A stretch of DNA of 64,000 bases, taken from positions 62,001 to 126,000 of the forward strand of contig CAJQUW010004464.1 in NCBI GenBank assembly GCA_907163375.1, written 5' to 3'. Both the position numbers and the translations under genes were made by a program. Position 1 is the first letter of the stretch. Each line of letters begins with the position of its first letter. Positions 22,983-34,936 of the stretch are shown in pieces. Below the pieces are notes generated by a model. That model was not told the origin of the DNA, ran no database searches, and saw only the letters and a list, made by a program, of their open reading frames with translations. This stretch comes from Prostheceraeus crozeri. Lineage: Eukaryota > Platyhelminthes > Polycladida > Euryleptidae.

Positions 22983-23598
22983 TAGCTACTACTGACAAAT
23001 AGGCCTACCAATAATGTACAGTGCGTCTGCTCGTAATGTGTTAGTGGTATCTGATAGGCTTTCAGTTTCTCATTTGTGTTTGTTGTGCTTCATTGATTGC
23101 TGGACATCGTCGTTTGCATGAAACTGTCGTCCTATATTGCAATTGAGGGTCTGTTCTGGACACTTTCTATGACAGAATTTGTTCTACTTGCAAATAGACG
23201 TATCTCATTTAAACATGTTTTCAAACCAACGCAACTGTAGATGCAAAACTTTTTATTTACAGTCCAATATCCTTTTCAAAATGCAGAATTCGATTTAAAT
23301 CAAGCATTTCAATTACATATTGCCTGTAAAAACTTTCTTTCCAACTCGACAAAAATCATTCCTGATGACTGAATGAACGTAGGGAAATTAGCCTTTTTCC
23401 ATGATGTTTAAATATACAGTATTTGTGTTAGTGATTTATGCCACATATGGCGACAGTCTCATTAAAAAATTCCAGCAGTAAATTAAGCACAACGAAAACA
23501 AATTAGGGAAATCAAAGCCTAATAGATAAAGCACTAACCCATTACGAGTATACGCACTGTAAATTATTGGTGGGCCTATTTGTCAATGGTAGTTAAAG
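22983..23598. mobile_element. MITE with inverted ends of about 65 bp
   Basis: The left end GACAAATAGGCCTACCAATA continues through ACAGTGCGT to GTAATGTGTTAGTG. It is matched in inverted orientation by CACTAACCCATTAC, then ACGCACTGTAAA and TATTGGTGGGCCTATTTGTC at the right, with about 85-90% identity by eye. A flanking TTA on each side could be a 3-bp duplication. There are about 615 bp in total and no coding capacity. Superfamily not assigned. Confidence 0.65.
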
Positions 23599-23676
23599 AA
23601 TGACATTGATCGTTAAAGATGATCGTAAATCAGATATCAGCTATGCATGATTTATGTAGATGTCATGCCGAATATA

Positions 23677-25020
23677 CACTGTAAACTGCAGGGCATGAAA
23701 CTTAGGCATCAATTCTAACCAACACAAGGCACGAGCGGGCACGAGTGGCCACGAGGCTCTGGCGCCGAGTTAGTGCCCATTGGTGTCTGTTTTCTCTCTT
23801 TACGAGATAGAGGAAATAGAACTTTCACATGCTACTGGTATCAGTAGTATAATCCCCTTGTTCATTAGTACATCGTAAAGTGCTCTTCCGTTTATTATTC
23901 TGAATTAAAAGAAAAACAGCTTCTAAGCTTATAACTCGATCATGCATACATTAAATTTCACATGAACAAAAAGCAAAAAATTGGATTTCAAGTATGCACG
24001 AAGGGAATTATTTTTTGACGATCAGAACAATTCAACATCAATGCATGTATAAAGTATAATCATATTTCATAAGCATTTAAAACTATAAAACATGTTTCTC
24101 GACACGTCTGAATAATTTATATAGCATGATTCAAGTGTACTTAGCAAAACTCCAGGACATGTGCCGTCTACATAAAAGTCAAACCGTTGAGAAATTTTGT
24201 TCTACATTTGCAAAGCGTGTCATCAGAAACGGTGGGAGTAAAAAAACATATAGTTAGAGGTGTTCAGTTAGCCAAAACGTTTCGAGAAATTGTCAAATTA
24301 CCTGTATTTGAATATTAATTAATACGACGTAATAAGGTTCAATTTTCCCGCATCTTTTTTTGCAGTAAAATTCTTTACAAATATGCCATAACAATCAGTC
24401 AATGTCATGGAAATTTTACAGTCACGGAAATTCTTGAAAACTGTGTTATTACAACGAAGTTTCAAAAGTGATAATTTTGAAAATATTTTTTTCATAAATG
24501 TACGATAAAGCTGACAAGGCTTTGAACCTCACAGTTTTTAGTTGTATTTCAAATCATTCAATTCAACACGAAAGAGAGTTCGGACAATTGTTCGAGGGAA
24601 TGCTTGGAGCACAACAAGGCCGTCAATTGTCTGCAGAGACCTTCATAATGATTGAGTATTTACATTGCCTCCATAAGTGCACATAGGCGTCGATTCACTC
24701 TGAACCCAGGGGGGCGAAATTTCTTGATTAAATTTGCACTGGAAACTCTAGGGCACGAAATTTCGCTTGAATTATGCACGAAATTTAGGCATCAATTCTA
24801 ACCAACACAAGGCACGAGTAGGCACGAAGTTCATAGTGCCGAGTGCGTGCCCATTGATTTTTCCTTCGATTTCATTGGATAAACAAATATTTGGTTTGGT
24901 GCCTATTAGTGCCTAGTGGCGCCTACCGGTGCCTCGAGGGACTAGAAAGGCACTAACTAGGCGCTAACTGGCGCGAAATTTCGGCTTCGTGCTTAAGTTA
25001 GTGCTCTACAGTTTACAGTG
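23677..25020. mobile_element. CACTGTAAACTG-ended element(s), TA-flanked, with a nested or partial second copy
   Basis: The left end CACTGTAAACTGCAGGGCA at 23677 and the right end TGCTCTACAGTTTACAGTG (ending 25020) are inverted repeats flanked by TA. A second left end, CACTGGAAACTCTAGGGCAC, starts at 24737. The following sequence (TTAGGCATCAATTC, AACCAACACAAGGCACGAG) repeats what follows the 23677 end almost word for word. Either the 24737-25020 unit (284 bp) is a complete small element and 23677 belongs to a truncated sister, or the outer pair is one element. No protein is encoded. Confidence 0.55.
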
Positions 25021-25811
25021 TAGCTTACTTCCTCATATGGGCGCATTACTCATGCTCGCACATTTGTTAAACCTTGCCCGCCCTTGTCCATCATATCAAC
25101 ACTGCTTTACCAGATATTGCATGAGCCCTGAACTGAGCGAACGGGATATCCCGGCTTCTATAACTAAAGTGAGAACTAGGAATTTACTGTTCATAAATTG
25201 AAGAATGAAGTGAACTGATGCTTTCCCAATTCTCCCAATTCCTATCGATATTTGACATTGATTGCTTTTTCCTAAGTCTATAATTCCTCGTATTTTGTAG
25301 TTAAGCATTCAAAATCTAAATTTTATGCTATAGCCCTAATACATGAATGCAAAGGTAGCATCCTTATAGATTTTTCTCGATCTCTTTATTTATAATCACA
25401 TCTTCAAGTAGTTTATGAGATCATCAGCAAAATGGTCTCACCGATTTTCGGTGAGAGGAGATTATTCGAAAGTTAAGCAAAATTTCATTATTGCTATGTG
25501 GGGGACCCTAAATGATTATTTTCAGCAAGAAAAAGGGTCGAGTAGATTGATATTTTTCATCTAAAATATAAATGTCTAACAATTTGACGCTTTAGATGGT
25601 CTATTAGGCCCTATGATGCCGCAAATGACCGATCATTGATTTACAAACTTGTATAGTCAATTGAAAGGATATCGACAATGCGAGAGTTAGCCCATGGACG
25701 ATATAGATAATGGATTCAACTAATTAAGCTGATTGCCTCCTCGGATATCAATTAAATGATACTTATAAGCATGTGCTGACGTTTTGTCTACGTTAATTTA
25801 TCAGCAATAAT
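25021..25811. other. no gene seen
   Basis: AT-rich spacer without supported frames or repeats. Confidence 0.35.
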
Positions 25812-26158
25812 CAGTAGGGCAATTTTTTTAACCTAAAAACCAGCAATTTTTGACTTTAAAAACGATAAAATTTGACAAATTTTGACCTAAAAAAACGAAA
25901 AATTTTCCAATCTAGAATTCTATTCCATTACAGTTTATTGTAGTACAAAGACAAATATTTGCACACATTTTCATGCAAGAAAAGTCTGTCCTTGCGCAGA
26001 AGCTTACCCAGCATAGAGAATGACCGCTCAACTGCAGCAGAAGTTGGCTGGCAGCACTGAAGTTCAGCGTACACGGTTGGAGACACGTTCTTCGTTTTTT
26101 GCGTTCGTGCATGAATGACGTGCAAATTGAAATACGACGCCATAAACATAAATGTCAT
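25812..26158 (-). pseudogene. hAT transposase C-terminal (dimerisation) fragment with its 3' end
   Basis: The minus-strand frame contains QPTSAAVERSFSMLGKLLRK, the hAT C-terminal dimerisation signature (the TSA..ERSFS block), and ends LSLYYNKL then stop. About 100 bases after the stop lies CAGTAGGGCAATTTTTTTAA (at 25812 on the plus strand), which looks like a hAT terminal repeat (CAGNGG.GGCAA-like). Upstream transposase parts and the other TIR are missing, so this is a 5'-truncated relic. Confidence 0.7.
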
Positions 26159-26373
26159 TGATCATATAATGGGAGAGAAAAATGCTCTCACATGCAGAAA
26201 TTGCTACCTTCAGAAGAAGATTAAATATGAAATTTGTCCACTTGGGCATTTTATCATAGTACGTCATCCGAGATTATTGTCTACTTTATTAATACAACAA
26301 TACCTGCCTATTTCCCTTGCCAATTTTAAATTGATCGATTTGACGAAATGGCATGAAAGCACTCACATGAGAG

Positions 26374-26907
26374 CAGGAGCGGTCGCAGAAATTTCTGGTG
26401 GGGTGGGATCCTGGGTAAGATCACGCCATGTCGAAATTTCTTCACATTTTTATGCACTTTTATGTCGTTGTTAACTTGCCATCAGCAGAGAAAGCAACCA
26501 CCTAACATCTGCATGTATGCTCTTTGGTGCTGTCAAGGAAATTAGCATAAAAATATGCTCAATTAAAGGTGCCATCGAAGTCAGAGTAGGGTATTTTGGG
26601 CCAAGCCCGCCCACCGCTTAAAGTCGCCCATCTATGTTAACTCGTCTGTAGGACAGCAGGAAAGCAACTTTTAAACCTCTTTTGGCTGCAATTCCTCTTT
26701 TGCACTGCACTATATCTAGTAACTATTAGCTACTGTGAAGATTATTGCGACACTCGCAAGTTTTGAACTTTATGAAGCGCCAAAGTAACTTGAAATGCTA
26801 TTGCAAAAAGCAAAAGTTGAATGCGGATAAAATTCGATTGTTATCACATAGTTTGAGATGGTGGGGAGGGATGAATCCCGGCATCCCACCCCCTCGGACC
26901 GCCACTG
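26374..26907. mobile_element. Non-autonomous hAT-type element (534 bp) with exact 8-bp duplication
   Basis: The right end is GGACCGCCACTG and the left end CAGGAGCGGTC, inverted with some decay and a six-base gap, both followed inward by GGGGTGGGAT. The flanks are an exact 8-bp repeat CATGAGAG (26366-26373 and 26908-26915). No transposase is encoded. The end sequence resembles that of the 13784-14448 element (CAGTGGCGG), so the same type of hAT source may have moved both. Confidence 0.8.
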
Positions 26908-26915
26908 CATGAGAG

Positions 26916-27530
26916 GGTCGAAGGTACGGAATCGAAGACGCGGAAGTGAATGAGCTGATTCGGTAGTTAAGCTATAAATCAAGCGATGACTAAGGCACCT
27001 GCAGGTAATGTGATGACTATGATTCTCTTTTAGTCAAAAGCCAAAGAAATTAGCTAAACTTTCTACATTTCGTTTCTCAAGTGATCGTCTTGAAAGAGAA
27101 TAGTGAAACTCATGTTTACATAATGGATTACTTCCTCGAAACCTTGCAGACCTGCCAGATTCATCAAATATAAGCTAATGGTCTCAACATGCAGTATGAC
27201 CAAATGGATTTCGGGTTTTAGTCATTGTTCCATTATGCAGTTCTTGGTCAAAATCCCGCTGGGCGCACAGATGTGGACGTCACTTGACAAGTGTTCATCA
27301 TATTTCAAGCGATTATCTTCAGCTAATAATCGCCTTAAGAAATTTGCCATTTATTAATGAATGTTTACATTTTACAATGCGCGATCGGAAGAGAAATTCG
27401 AGGCGTGCGGTATACATTGATACAATATATGATGGATAAATTCACCAAAATGCAAATGATCAATTAACGCAGACGGTATTTCATATGATAAATTGTTGAT
27501 CTGCAAGTGGAGACTGCAAAACAAAAAATC
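26916..27530. other. no gene seen
   Basis: No supported frame or recognisable element end. Confidence 0.35.
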
Positions 27531-27615
27531 CAGGGGGGGGCGAAAACATACTCTCGCCCCGGACAATTTTTTCAGGGGGCGACCGCCCCTCCTGCCCCCC
27601 TGGGATCGACGCTTA
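27531..27615. repeat. G/C-rich transposon end (GGGGGGC...GGGATCGACGC)
   Basis: CCAGGGGGGGGCGAAAACAT and, inverted, GGGCGACCGCCCCTCCTGCC with CCCCCCTGGGATCGACGC form the right end of a degraded inverted-repeat element. A matching left-type end, AGGCGTCGATTC...CCCAGGGGGGCGAAA, occurs at 24687-24721. The two could bound one 2.9-kb element enclosing the hAT relic, but their flanks do not match. Confidence 0.4.
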
Positions 27616-28249
27616 TGTATGTGCATAAAAAACAAAGATAAGGTGAATGACAACGAATAGATGAACAAACTAATAATAACGTGCATCCTACACAGATAAT
27701 AGAAATGTCACAGAATTAGTTTCGCAGCATGAAAACATTGAACAAGTCTGTCTTGAAGTCCACTAGGGATGACGATCAAACAACATAATGGGGTAGTAAA
27801 TTCCAAACGACAATGACTCGCTGGGAGAAAAATGCTCACGAGTCGCGATTTAACCCTTAGAAAATTGAAAACGTTTCAAGCCACATCCGCAAGTCCGCAA
27901 GTTGAAGAAAGTACCGCAATCACAGGGAGTCAGTGAACGCAAAGTGTTTCCCACAGCTATCAATTCGAAGACCTTGAAGGGTTGGAATTCTTAGGATTCG
28001 TAGACGGTCTTCGTAGGAACGCCCATATACTGGCGCCATCAGTACCAAGAATGATCACATTTAAAGAAGTTCCGGGGATATTCTGAAGATATTCCCCCAA
28101 TATGCATTGATTCCTGAAAATAGAGAAGAATATTTAAGAGTAGACTATGATTCTTTTATTCACAATTGTTGTTCATAAATGAAGATAGCAAAATCCCACG
28201 CAATTGAATGTAAGTCATGTACATACATAAAACATCAGGGATTGTTAAA

Positions 28250-28430
28250 AATTAATTGACTTCAATTAATTCTAAATTAATTGGAACCAATTGATTGTTG
28301 ATAAACCAATTTCAATCAATTAATTGGCTGGAATATAGAATTTCAATAAATTGTTTGATGACTCTACCAATTCCTATTAATTAATTGCTGCATCTTACTA
28401 TTCCAATCAATTAATTGTTATCTGTTAATA
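28250..28430. repeat. cluster of CAATTAATTG palindromes
   Basis: AATCAATTAATTG-like palindromic units recur about five times (around 28258, 28275, 28310, 28375, 28402), with loosely repeated spacers (TTCAAT, CCAATT). Looks like a degenerate tandem array. Confidence 0.5.
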
Positions 28431-28962
28431 GCCTAGATTGCATATCTAATTTCATCTCTGTAGTCTGCTACTTTTCACAATTCACAATTATAGTGAGCAT
28501 CTCAGGTTAGCAAGCAGCAACAACGTCTAGATTCATGAGTAGTAACAAATTCATTCATGTTTGTTCCAACCAGAGTAGACCACGCACCTCTAAAATGCAG
28601 GCGAAATTTCTCTACTCAATCGTCACTGATGAAAAAAATGGAGAAAATCACGAACGCTTGCATAAACATTATACAATATACCAGAGGCATCTCATACAGG
28701 TGTCTGTGAGAGAGAATCTAAGAAGATTATTCACTTGTCTGATTGGTCTGACCAAAGTAAACGGGTCTGACTAATCGCAGTATCAACCCATTAAACTCGG
28801 CTGTGATTTCTTTGCATAATTTCGAATTACATCAATAAACATAGCTTGAAACATCACGAAACATGAATATTTTCACATGAAGAATGGATACGAGCCATTT
28901 CGGATCGATTTCATTTATTCTTTATTATTCCATATTTTATATTCTATATGTGTATATCTATC

Positions 28963-28964
<2 letters not shown>

Positions 28965-29041
<77 letters not shown>
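28965..29041. repeat. (AT)n microsatellite
   Basis: About 77 bases of uninterrupted alternating A and T. The open frames reading IYIYIY through it are artefacts. Confidence 0.97.
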
Positions 29042-29043
<2 letters not shown>

Positions 29044-29340
29044 AAAATGAAAAACCACCCATCTCACGCCGACATGTTTCTGCCAGTAGTCTGGCTTCTC
29101 AAGGCGGCAAGTGATTCAAATTTATTGCTACAAAAACTATATAACAGAAATTTGATTTCATAAATGAAATATCTTGATTTTTAGGAGAAATCGTAGTCGT
29201 TCATATGGCACTTAGGGATGGTTCATAGATCTTAATGAACATGGCTTCTTCATGCTCACGATCTATTCTTGTGGACTCCAAAGGCATTTTATAGAATGGT
29301 GTAATAGAAAATTTGATTTCCATGTTAGCTGCACAGTTTC
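29042..29340. other. no gene seen
   Basis: Short unassigned spacer between the microsatellite and the dispersed repeat. Confidence 0.3.
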
Positions 29341-29670
29341 TTATATGCTTGCTGACAGGTAGTAAGAGCATTTAGCTTCCTGAATCAGTTGTCGATTAAC
29401 AGTAACTCTATGGCAAAGGGCATCACCTGACTGGCCAATACAATAATCATTACACATTGTTAAATATAAATAAATGTTACTACGAATTAGATTGTTTATG
29501 TTGTAATGACTGTCAGACAAATAATCCGTCATAGGCTCTCTGAGTAGCAGCCTCCCAAAGATGGCATATTGCATGACGTTTTCCGAGGTCTATTTTGATC
29601 AAAGATATTTAACACTACTTGTTTATATGGAGCTAGATTGGACATAATTCAATTATCGTGGCACCTCTCT
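29341..29670 (-). repeat. dispersed repeat, copy 1 (uninterrupted)
   Basis: On the minus strand AAAATAGACCTCGGAAAACG continues into TCATGCAATATGCCATCTTT and a TACTCAGAGAGCC(T/C)ATGACG block. The same block, differing at only a few sites, occurs at 53180-53260. The part upstream on this strand (TAAATATCTTTGATCA and beyond) matches 50540-50615. A 77-aa frame runs through it (starting MQYAIFGRLLLREPM) without a family match. Confidence 0.6.
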
Positions 29671-31007
29671 CGTTGCCTAATTAGACTGGCAAAAAAGCAT
29701 TACGAGTATAGGGACAATACCGGTTTTTTGCAAACTGCTCTGAATGGGTTTCACGCGAATCACGATCCCGCGGTTTTTCTTTTCACAAATAACGTGAGAA
29801 ATAATGTGGTGCATAAATGATTAGTTGTCGTTCAAGTCAGAACTATAAAAATCGTTGACAAGTTTTGAGTGAAAACAGGGGTCCAATTGCATTTTTGCAG
29901 TTATCTCCAGTGTTTTGCGAGGGCACGATTTGTATTTGGTTCAGGCATTTGAATCATCAACCTAGTTATCATTTGGAACGTTTGTGGTGGATTTTACTTG
30001 TGTTGATTACGTGCGAGAATTATTTTTGACACAAGGTTTTCTCGGAGTTATGATTTAGTTGTTTAATAAAGCCACGTGCTTTGCTACAATGGGTAATGTC
30101 ATAGGGTTATTGCTGAAAATTTAATTAAAGTTTGATGATTAGATGATGTAGTCAGTTTAAGGCAGTAGCTATTACACCGGCTGGGCCGATACAACTTCGG
30201 TTTTGGCTATTGCACCGGCTGAGCTTTTACAACACTACACTATGTCTGTTGTTCCACCTCGTGTTTCCCAGCTGTTAAAGACTCCAAGTGACTTAATGTA
30301 GCGAGAAATATGTACAGTGATGTGACCTGATTCTATCTTGTCTCGCCTTCAGCCTTAGAGGAATTTTGTGAACCCATTCGTGGGAAGCATATTTCCTATA
30401 GTTTTGAACTACTCCAAAACACTAAAAGAGACCCTGTTTGTGATCAATTCATATTTTTTTCTAGAATCTTATTCTGTGGTTGATATTTTTGTGTACAATT
30501 TGGTGTAGATGTTTTCTACTTTTCACTTGTGATGCGATCTCAGTCTTCTCAGTCGCTGTGATACTCACGAGAACGAAATTGGACCGACTCAGCCGTTGCA
30601 GCAGCCATCACTGCCTTTCATTTCTTGTCTTTTCAATGTTGCTTTCTTGACTTGATTTCAATTATATGTGGGCCTTAATTTTTGTGTTAAATGTTTTAGC
30701 AAATTATTTTCTATTTCAACAAATAATCATTCAAGGAAATACTTGAGAGGCAGTATAGACGACATGTACATCGACAGGCTACATACAAGTTGAGCATATT
30801 ACAGTTCCTGTAGATGGTGATAGTTCTTCATGATGTAGCCCACTTGTCTTCCGAAAAGTGAATCTTGTCAATTAATGATGCGGACTTTAGACGTCTATAT
30901 AGCCTAGTCAACCATTTAACAGACATGATTTGCATCCTCAGTTCACATGTTTCTATGCTATTTCTAAGCACACAGTTGGTTCTTGAAATCCTATCGAGCA
31001 TTTACTC
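29671..31007. other. no gene seen
   Basis: No supported coding region. CACCGGCTG(G/A)GC...TACAAC is duplicated at about 30176-30200 and 30222-30240. Otherwise unique-looking sequence. Confidence 0.35.
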
Positions 31008-31943
31008 ATTTCGACAGCCTTATGCAAAAATGGCCTAACTACCGCTTAGGCCAAAATTGAATTATTATACAGCAATAATCCTTATTTTGTTTGTCATCGA
31101 TTAATCATCAACATTTAAAAAAGTTATCGTTGGAAATGCTAATTTTTAGCATAAATGCATTTTGGCCTATCTAACATTGTCAGTTAGGCCATTACGCAGA
31201 AATAACTCAGTTTCACATGTAGGGTACTTCGTCTATTGTCAACACTTAAATTTGTTCGGCATCGTTGCAGGAACACGTAGCGACAATGAAACTCATATTA
31301 ACAGTAGCTTTTTCTAAATAGATGCCAAGCGTGATACTTCTTTATTATGACGCACGTTGCCTGTGGGAAGATAGTGGTCGCATACTGTGCACACAAAATT
31401 GCGTTGTGTGACAGCGCGCAGTAGCTTGTCGATAGAGATGAGAGCCATCGAACAATCGGCCTTCAAAAAATACTGCACTGAGTGGAGCGTCTGCTGTCCT
31501 CATAGAAATTGACAACAATAAAACCTCTAGAATGGAAATTAAGCTTCATGCAATGCACAATAACGGCACATAAATCGCACGCATTTTCACTTAGATGCAC
31601 CTGCCAACGTCTGTATCATTGGGTTAGAATCAGTCACATGAGTGAATCGAAGCTTTTAATTGGTTCTTCATGCCCCAACTTAGTTCCCTCGGATGTGCCG
31701 CGACCTTGAGTCAAGTTCCATTCTAGCGAACTTCAGATAAACAGTTTATTTCTATGGCTGTCCTGGTAGCATACTAAATATAGTACGTCCTTGTGTGGGT
31801 TTAATAATGTGTGTTACAATAGACAGAGGATCAATGGATCATTCTGACATTGATCAGCCTGTTGTTGACATTGACTTTCCTACATTCAAGCGTGTTAGGT
31901 ATATCAACTCGATTGTTAAGTGTGGACTTCGTTTATCGTGGAT

Positions 31944-34936
31944 ATGAAAAGTAGAGGGATGCTCATGGTACAGGCAGCCTGCAAAAAACGACGAATTGGT
32001 AAGTTTTTAACAATCGGCCCATTGATGTTTCAGTATTACCGATAGTACAAGAAATATTTGTCAAATATCTAAGTTATGTAGGGTAGTTTATAAAACTCTT
32101 AGTATAATATTATAATCAGTGCTACATGTTAGAATAATGTATCATAAATTAGGCATTATTCAAATAGTATATCCAAATAATTTCAATTTAGAATCCTTGA
32201 ATATTCATTATTTATGATATTATTTTCATTATGACATTAATTTCTACGTACACATATTATTTTAGTTTGCAACTTTATAAAGCATGCACATACCATAAAT
32301 TGATTTTTTATTGAGTTCTATATCCATTTTATGAATCATTTCAATAAATACATATGGTTATAATACTTGTATCGAGCATATGTATATATAGAACATATGT
32401 ATATGTATATGCATATGTGAACATTTATATGTAGGCAGGTATAGCTAAGAAGGAATCAAGAACGTGATAACTTCAATATCAAATGTTTAGTTGACATCAA
32501 ACAAATGTCTGTTTTTACAGGCATATTTTACTTTCCAGAATTAACTGTGAACCCCCGCTCAATGCCCTTGACGCCTAATGAAGTTTTCCGGACGTTATTA
32601 CACGAGCAAGGTATGTAGAAACTAACTTTTCATTCGTGCTAAGAAACGAATAAATAATTGAAATGATATTTTTCTTTCAATAAAATTATGCATTTATGAA
32701 AATCAAATTAGATCGATATGCAAAAGTATTCTAATTAAAGAAATATAGTCAACTATTTAATATATCATTGCTATATTTTTGGCTTTGCAAAACAATGAAA
32801 TACATAGCTGCCCGCTATATGTTTCGTAACATGTTTCGAATTGATATTTAATAGGAACTTCGTGAACATTTATTAAAAAATTCAGGTTAAGTACAATATG
32901 ACCATAGATAGCTGTGCATAGCCCATTGATTTTTACAACCTTTTTAGTCAATAGCTAAATAAAGATAATTAACTTTTATTAATATACATGTATTTTGCGT
33001 CCTGGTGGCCGGAGGCTATGATCAAATTATGATTTTCATTTTTAGATACATATATTTTGCGTCCTGGTGGCCAGAGGCTATTGTCAAATTATGATTTTCA
33101 TTTAATTAGCATGCTTTGTTCTACACAATTAAAATATACATGTAATAGTTGAGCATTTAGCATCCATTGTTACTATTGTTTGTTTTCTTTTCAGATACAA
33201 ATCATGGAGATGAGATGTCCGTTGTCAGTCATGGAGATGAGATGTCCGTTGTCAGTCATGGAGATGAGATGCCTACAGTTGGCAAAAGAAAAAGGAAGTA
33301 TGAGCAAAGAAGACCTGACCTGTGGAAACGAAATCGAACCAAGCGTCTAAGAGAAATGGGAGAACCATACAACAACAAACCGGCTCGATCCATGGGAGGG
33401 CCTTGTACATCGAATGGTTGCAAAACCTCATCAAGAGCTTGCTGTAATATCACAGAAGAACAAAGAATGAAAATATTCGACAATGTTTGGGGTAAGATGA
33501 AGACATTTCGAGAAAGGAAAATATACATCAAAAGCCTCATCAAGTCAGCAGAACCAAAACGCCGTACATCAAGCAGTGATTCTCGCAGATCTAGGAGCTT
33601 TTCGTACAATTTGGAAGTGGACGAAAATTCTTATCATGTCTGCGAGAGCCTGTTTTGTTCAACAGTTGGAATTCCAAAAAAGAACTATAATGCATTGGAT
33701 GTCAGAGGAGGCTAATGAATCTCTCATATCACCAGAATCGACTAGTTCTGCTCGAACAGTCGCAAATAGGATCACTGAGGAAGCCACCGCTAACCTAGAG
33801 ACATTCTTGAATAGTATAACTACAATGCCATCGCATTATTGCAGAGCAATATATCAGGACCAGAAATTTCTTGAATCTGGGAAGAGAATACCAAACGAGT
33901 GCACAATCTCTAAACCAAAAGCCAGTGGGTTACAGTACGTTTCTCAAGAAGTTCCACTCCATGGGGTTCAGAGTCTTTACTCCGAGAAAGGACCAATGCA
34001 ATGAATGCATAAAATATAAAATTGGCACTCTATCATCAGAGGATCACTCCAAGCATTTGACTTTAAAGGATGCTGCCCAAGCCGAGAAGTCAAATGACAA
34101 AAATGAAGCAAAAAACAATCCGAAAGTTTCAGTATGGACTATGGACTTGCAGGCAGTCCTGTTATGTCCCAAAACACAAGCAATCTGCATGTATTATAAG
34201 ACAGATGCATTACTTCACATTATAATGTTTAAAAACCAAAGAAGGACATTGTTGTCCTTGGACCGAGGTTGATGGCGATCTATCCTCTGAAGTGTTTGCC
34301 TACCTTCAGTATCAACACTTCAAGGATTATCTCAATCGTCATGACAGTGTTGAGAAACTAATTATTTGGTCCGACGGTTGTGCTTATCAAAACCGCAACG
34401 CAACTGTCAGCAATGCCTACCTACACTTGGCTAAAGAAAAAAACGTAACAATAATACAGAAGTATCTCATCAGCGGGCATAGTCAAATGGAGGCCGATTC
34501 TATGCACAGCACAATTGAAAGAAGAATTAGGTGCGAAATCTATTCACCAAGTGACTACAAGATGGCGATGAAATTGGCCCGCCGAAACCCTGAACCATAC
34601 GTTGTTCATGATTTGAACCATTCCTATTTTAAAAAGGGGTTTCAAAACCTATATGTGAAGTCAATAAGACCCGGAAAGAATATCGGAGACGCAAAAGTTA
34701 ATGAACTATCAGCATTGAAGTACACAATGACAGGCGAAATGTACTTCAAATTAAAAGGAGAAGAGGAGTGGTCACTTTTACCACAAAGAATAAATCGTAC
34801 ATCGACCCTTCTCTTGAACCAAATGTTCCCGACGCATCTGGAAATATCGGAGCGGAAGTATCAAGATCTTCAGGTACTCAAATCAGTGATCCCAAGTGAA
34901 AATCATGCATTTTATGATAGCCTTCCTCACTCTTGA
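31944..34936 (+). pseudogene. DDE transposase-like gene of the 31.0-35.5 kb element (three exons, broken)
   Basis: Exon 1 is 31944-31998 (starts MKSRGMLMVQAACKKRRI), donor GTAAGT. Exon 2 is 32521-32610 (GIFYFPELTVNPRSMPLTPN...), donor GTATGT. Exon 3 starts at 33195 after TTTTCTTTTCAG. Phases agree across both introns. Exon 3 has three 9-aa SHGDEMSVV-type repeats, a basic region, a Cys cluster (CTSNGCKTSSRACC), VCESLFCSTVGI, and a second Cys motif in KDQCNECIKYK. The RNase-H-like core follows: WTMDLQAVLLCPK (first Asp), LIIWSDGCAYQNRN (second Asp), and SGHSQMEADSMHSTIERRI (His and possible Glu). The C-terminus ends YDSLPHS. Three frame changes (about 33680, 33900 and 34220) make it non-functional. 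The motif order is shared by a multicopy invertebrate family; catalytic roles are inference. Confidence 0.72.
32985..33104. repeat. two tandem 60-bp units in intron 2
   Basis: TATTTTGCGTCCTGGTGGCC followed by (G/A)GAGGCTAT and AAATTATGATTTTCATTT occurs twice in direct orientation (about 32985-33044 and 33045-33104) with five or so differences. It lies in the intron before exon 3 of the DDE gene. Confidence 0.85.

Noticed and set aside
24687-27613. one 2.9-kb hAT element bounded by GGCGTCGAT ends around the C-terminal relic
   Set aside because: The ends are similar but the adjacent octamers do not match, and the transposase relic has its own CAGTAGGGC end at 25812.
28884-29163. IYIYIY-repeat frames
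   Set aside because: Translation of the (AT)n microsatellite; not a protein.
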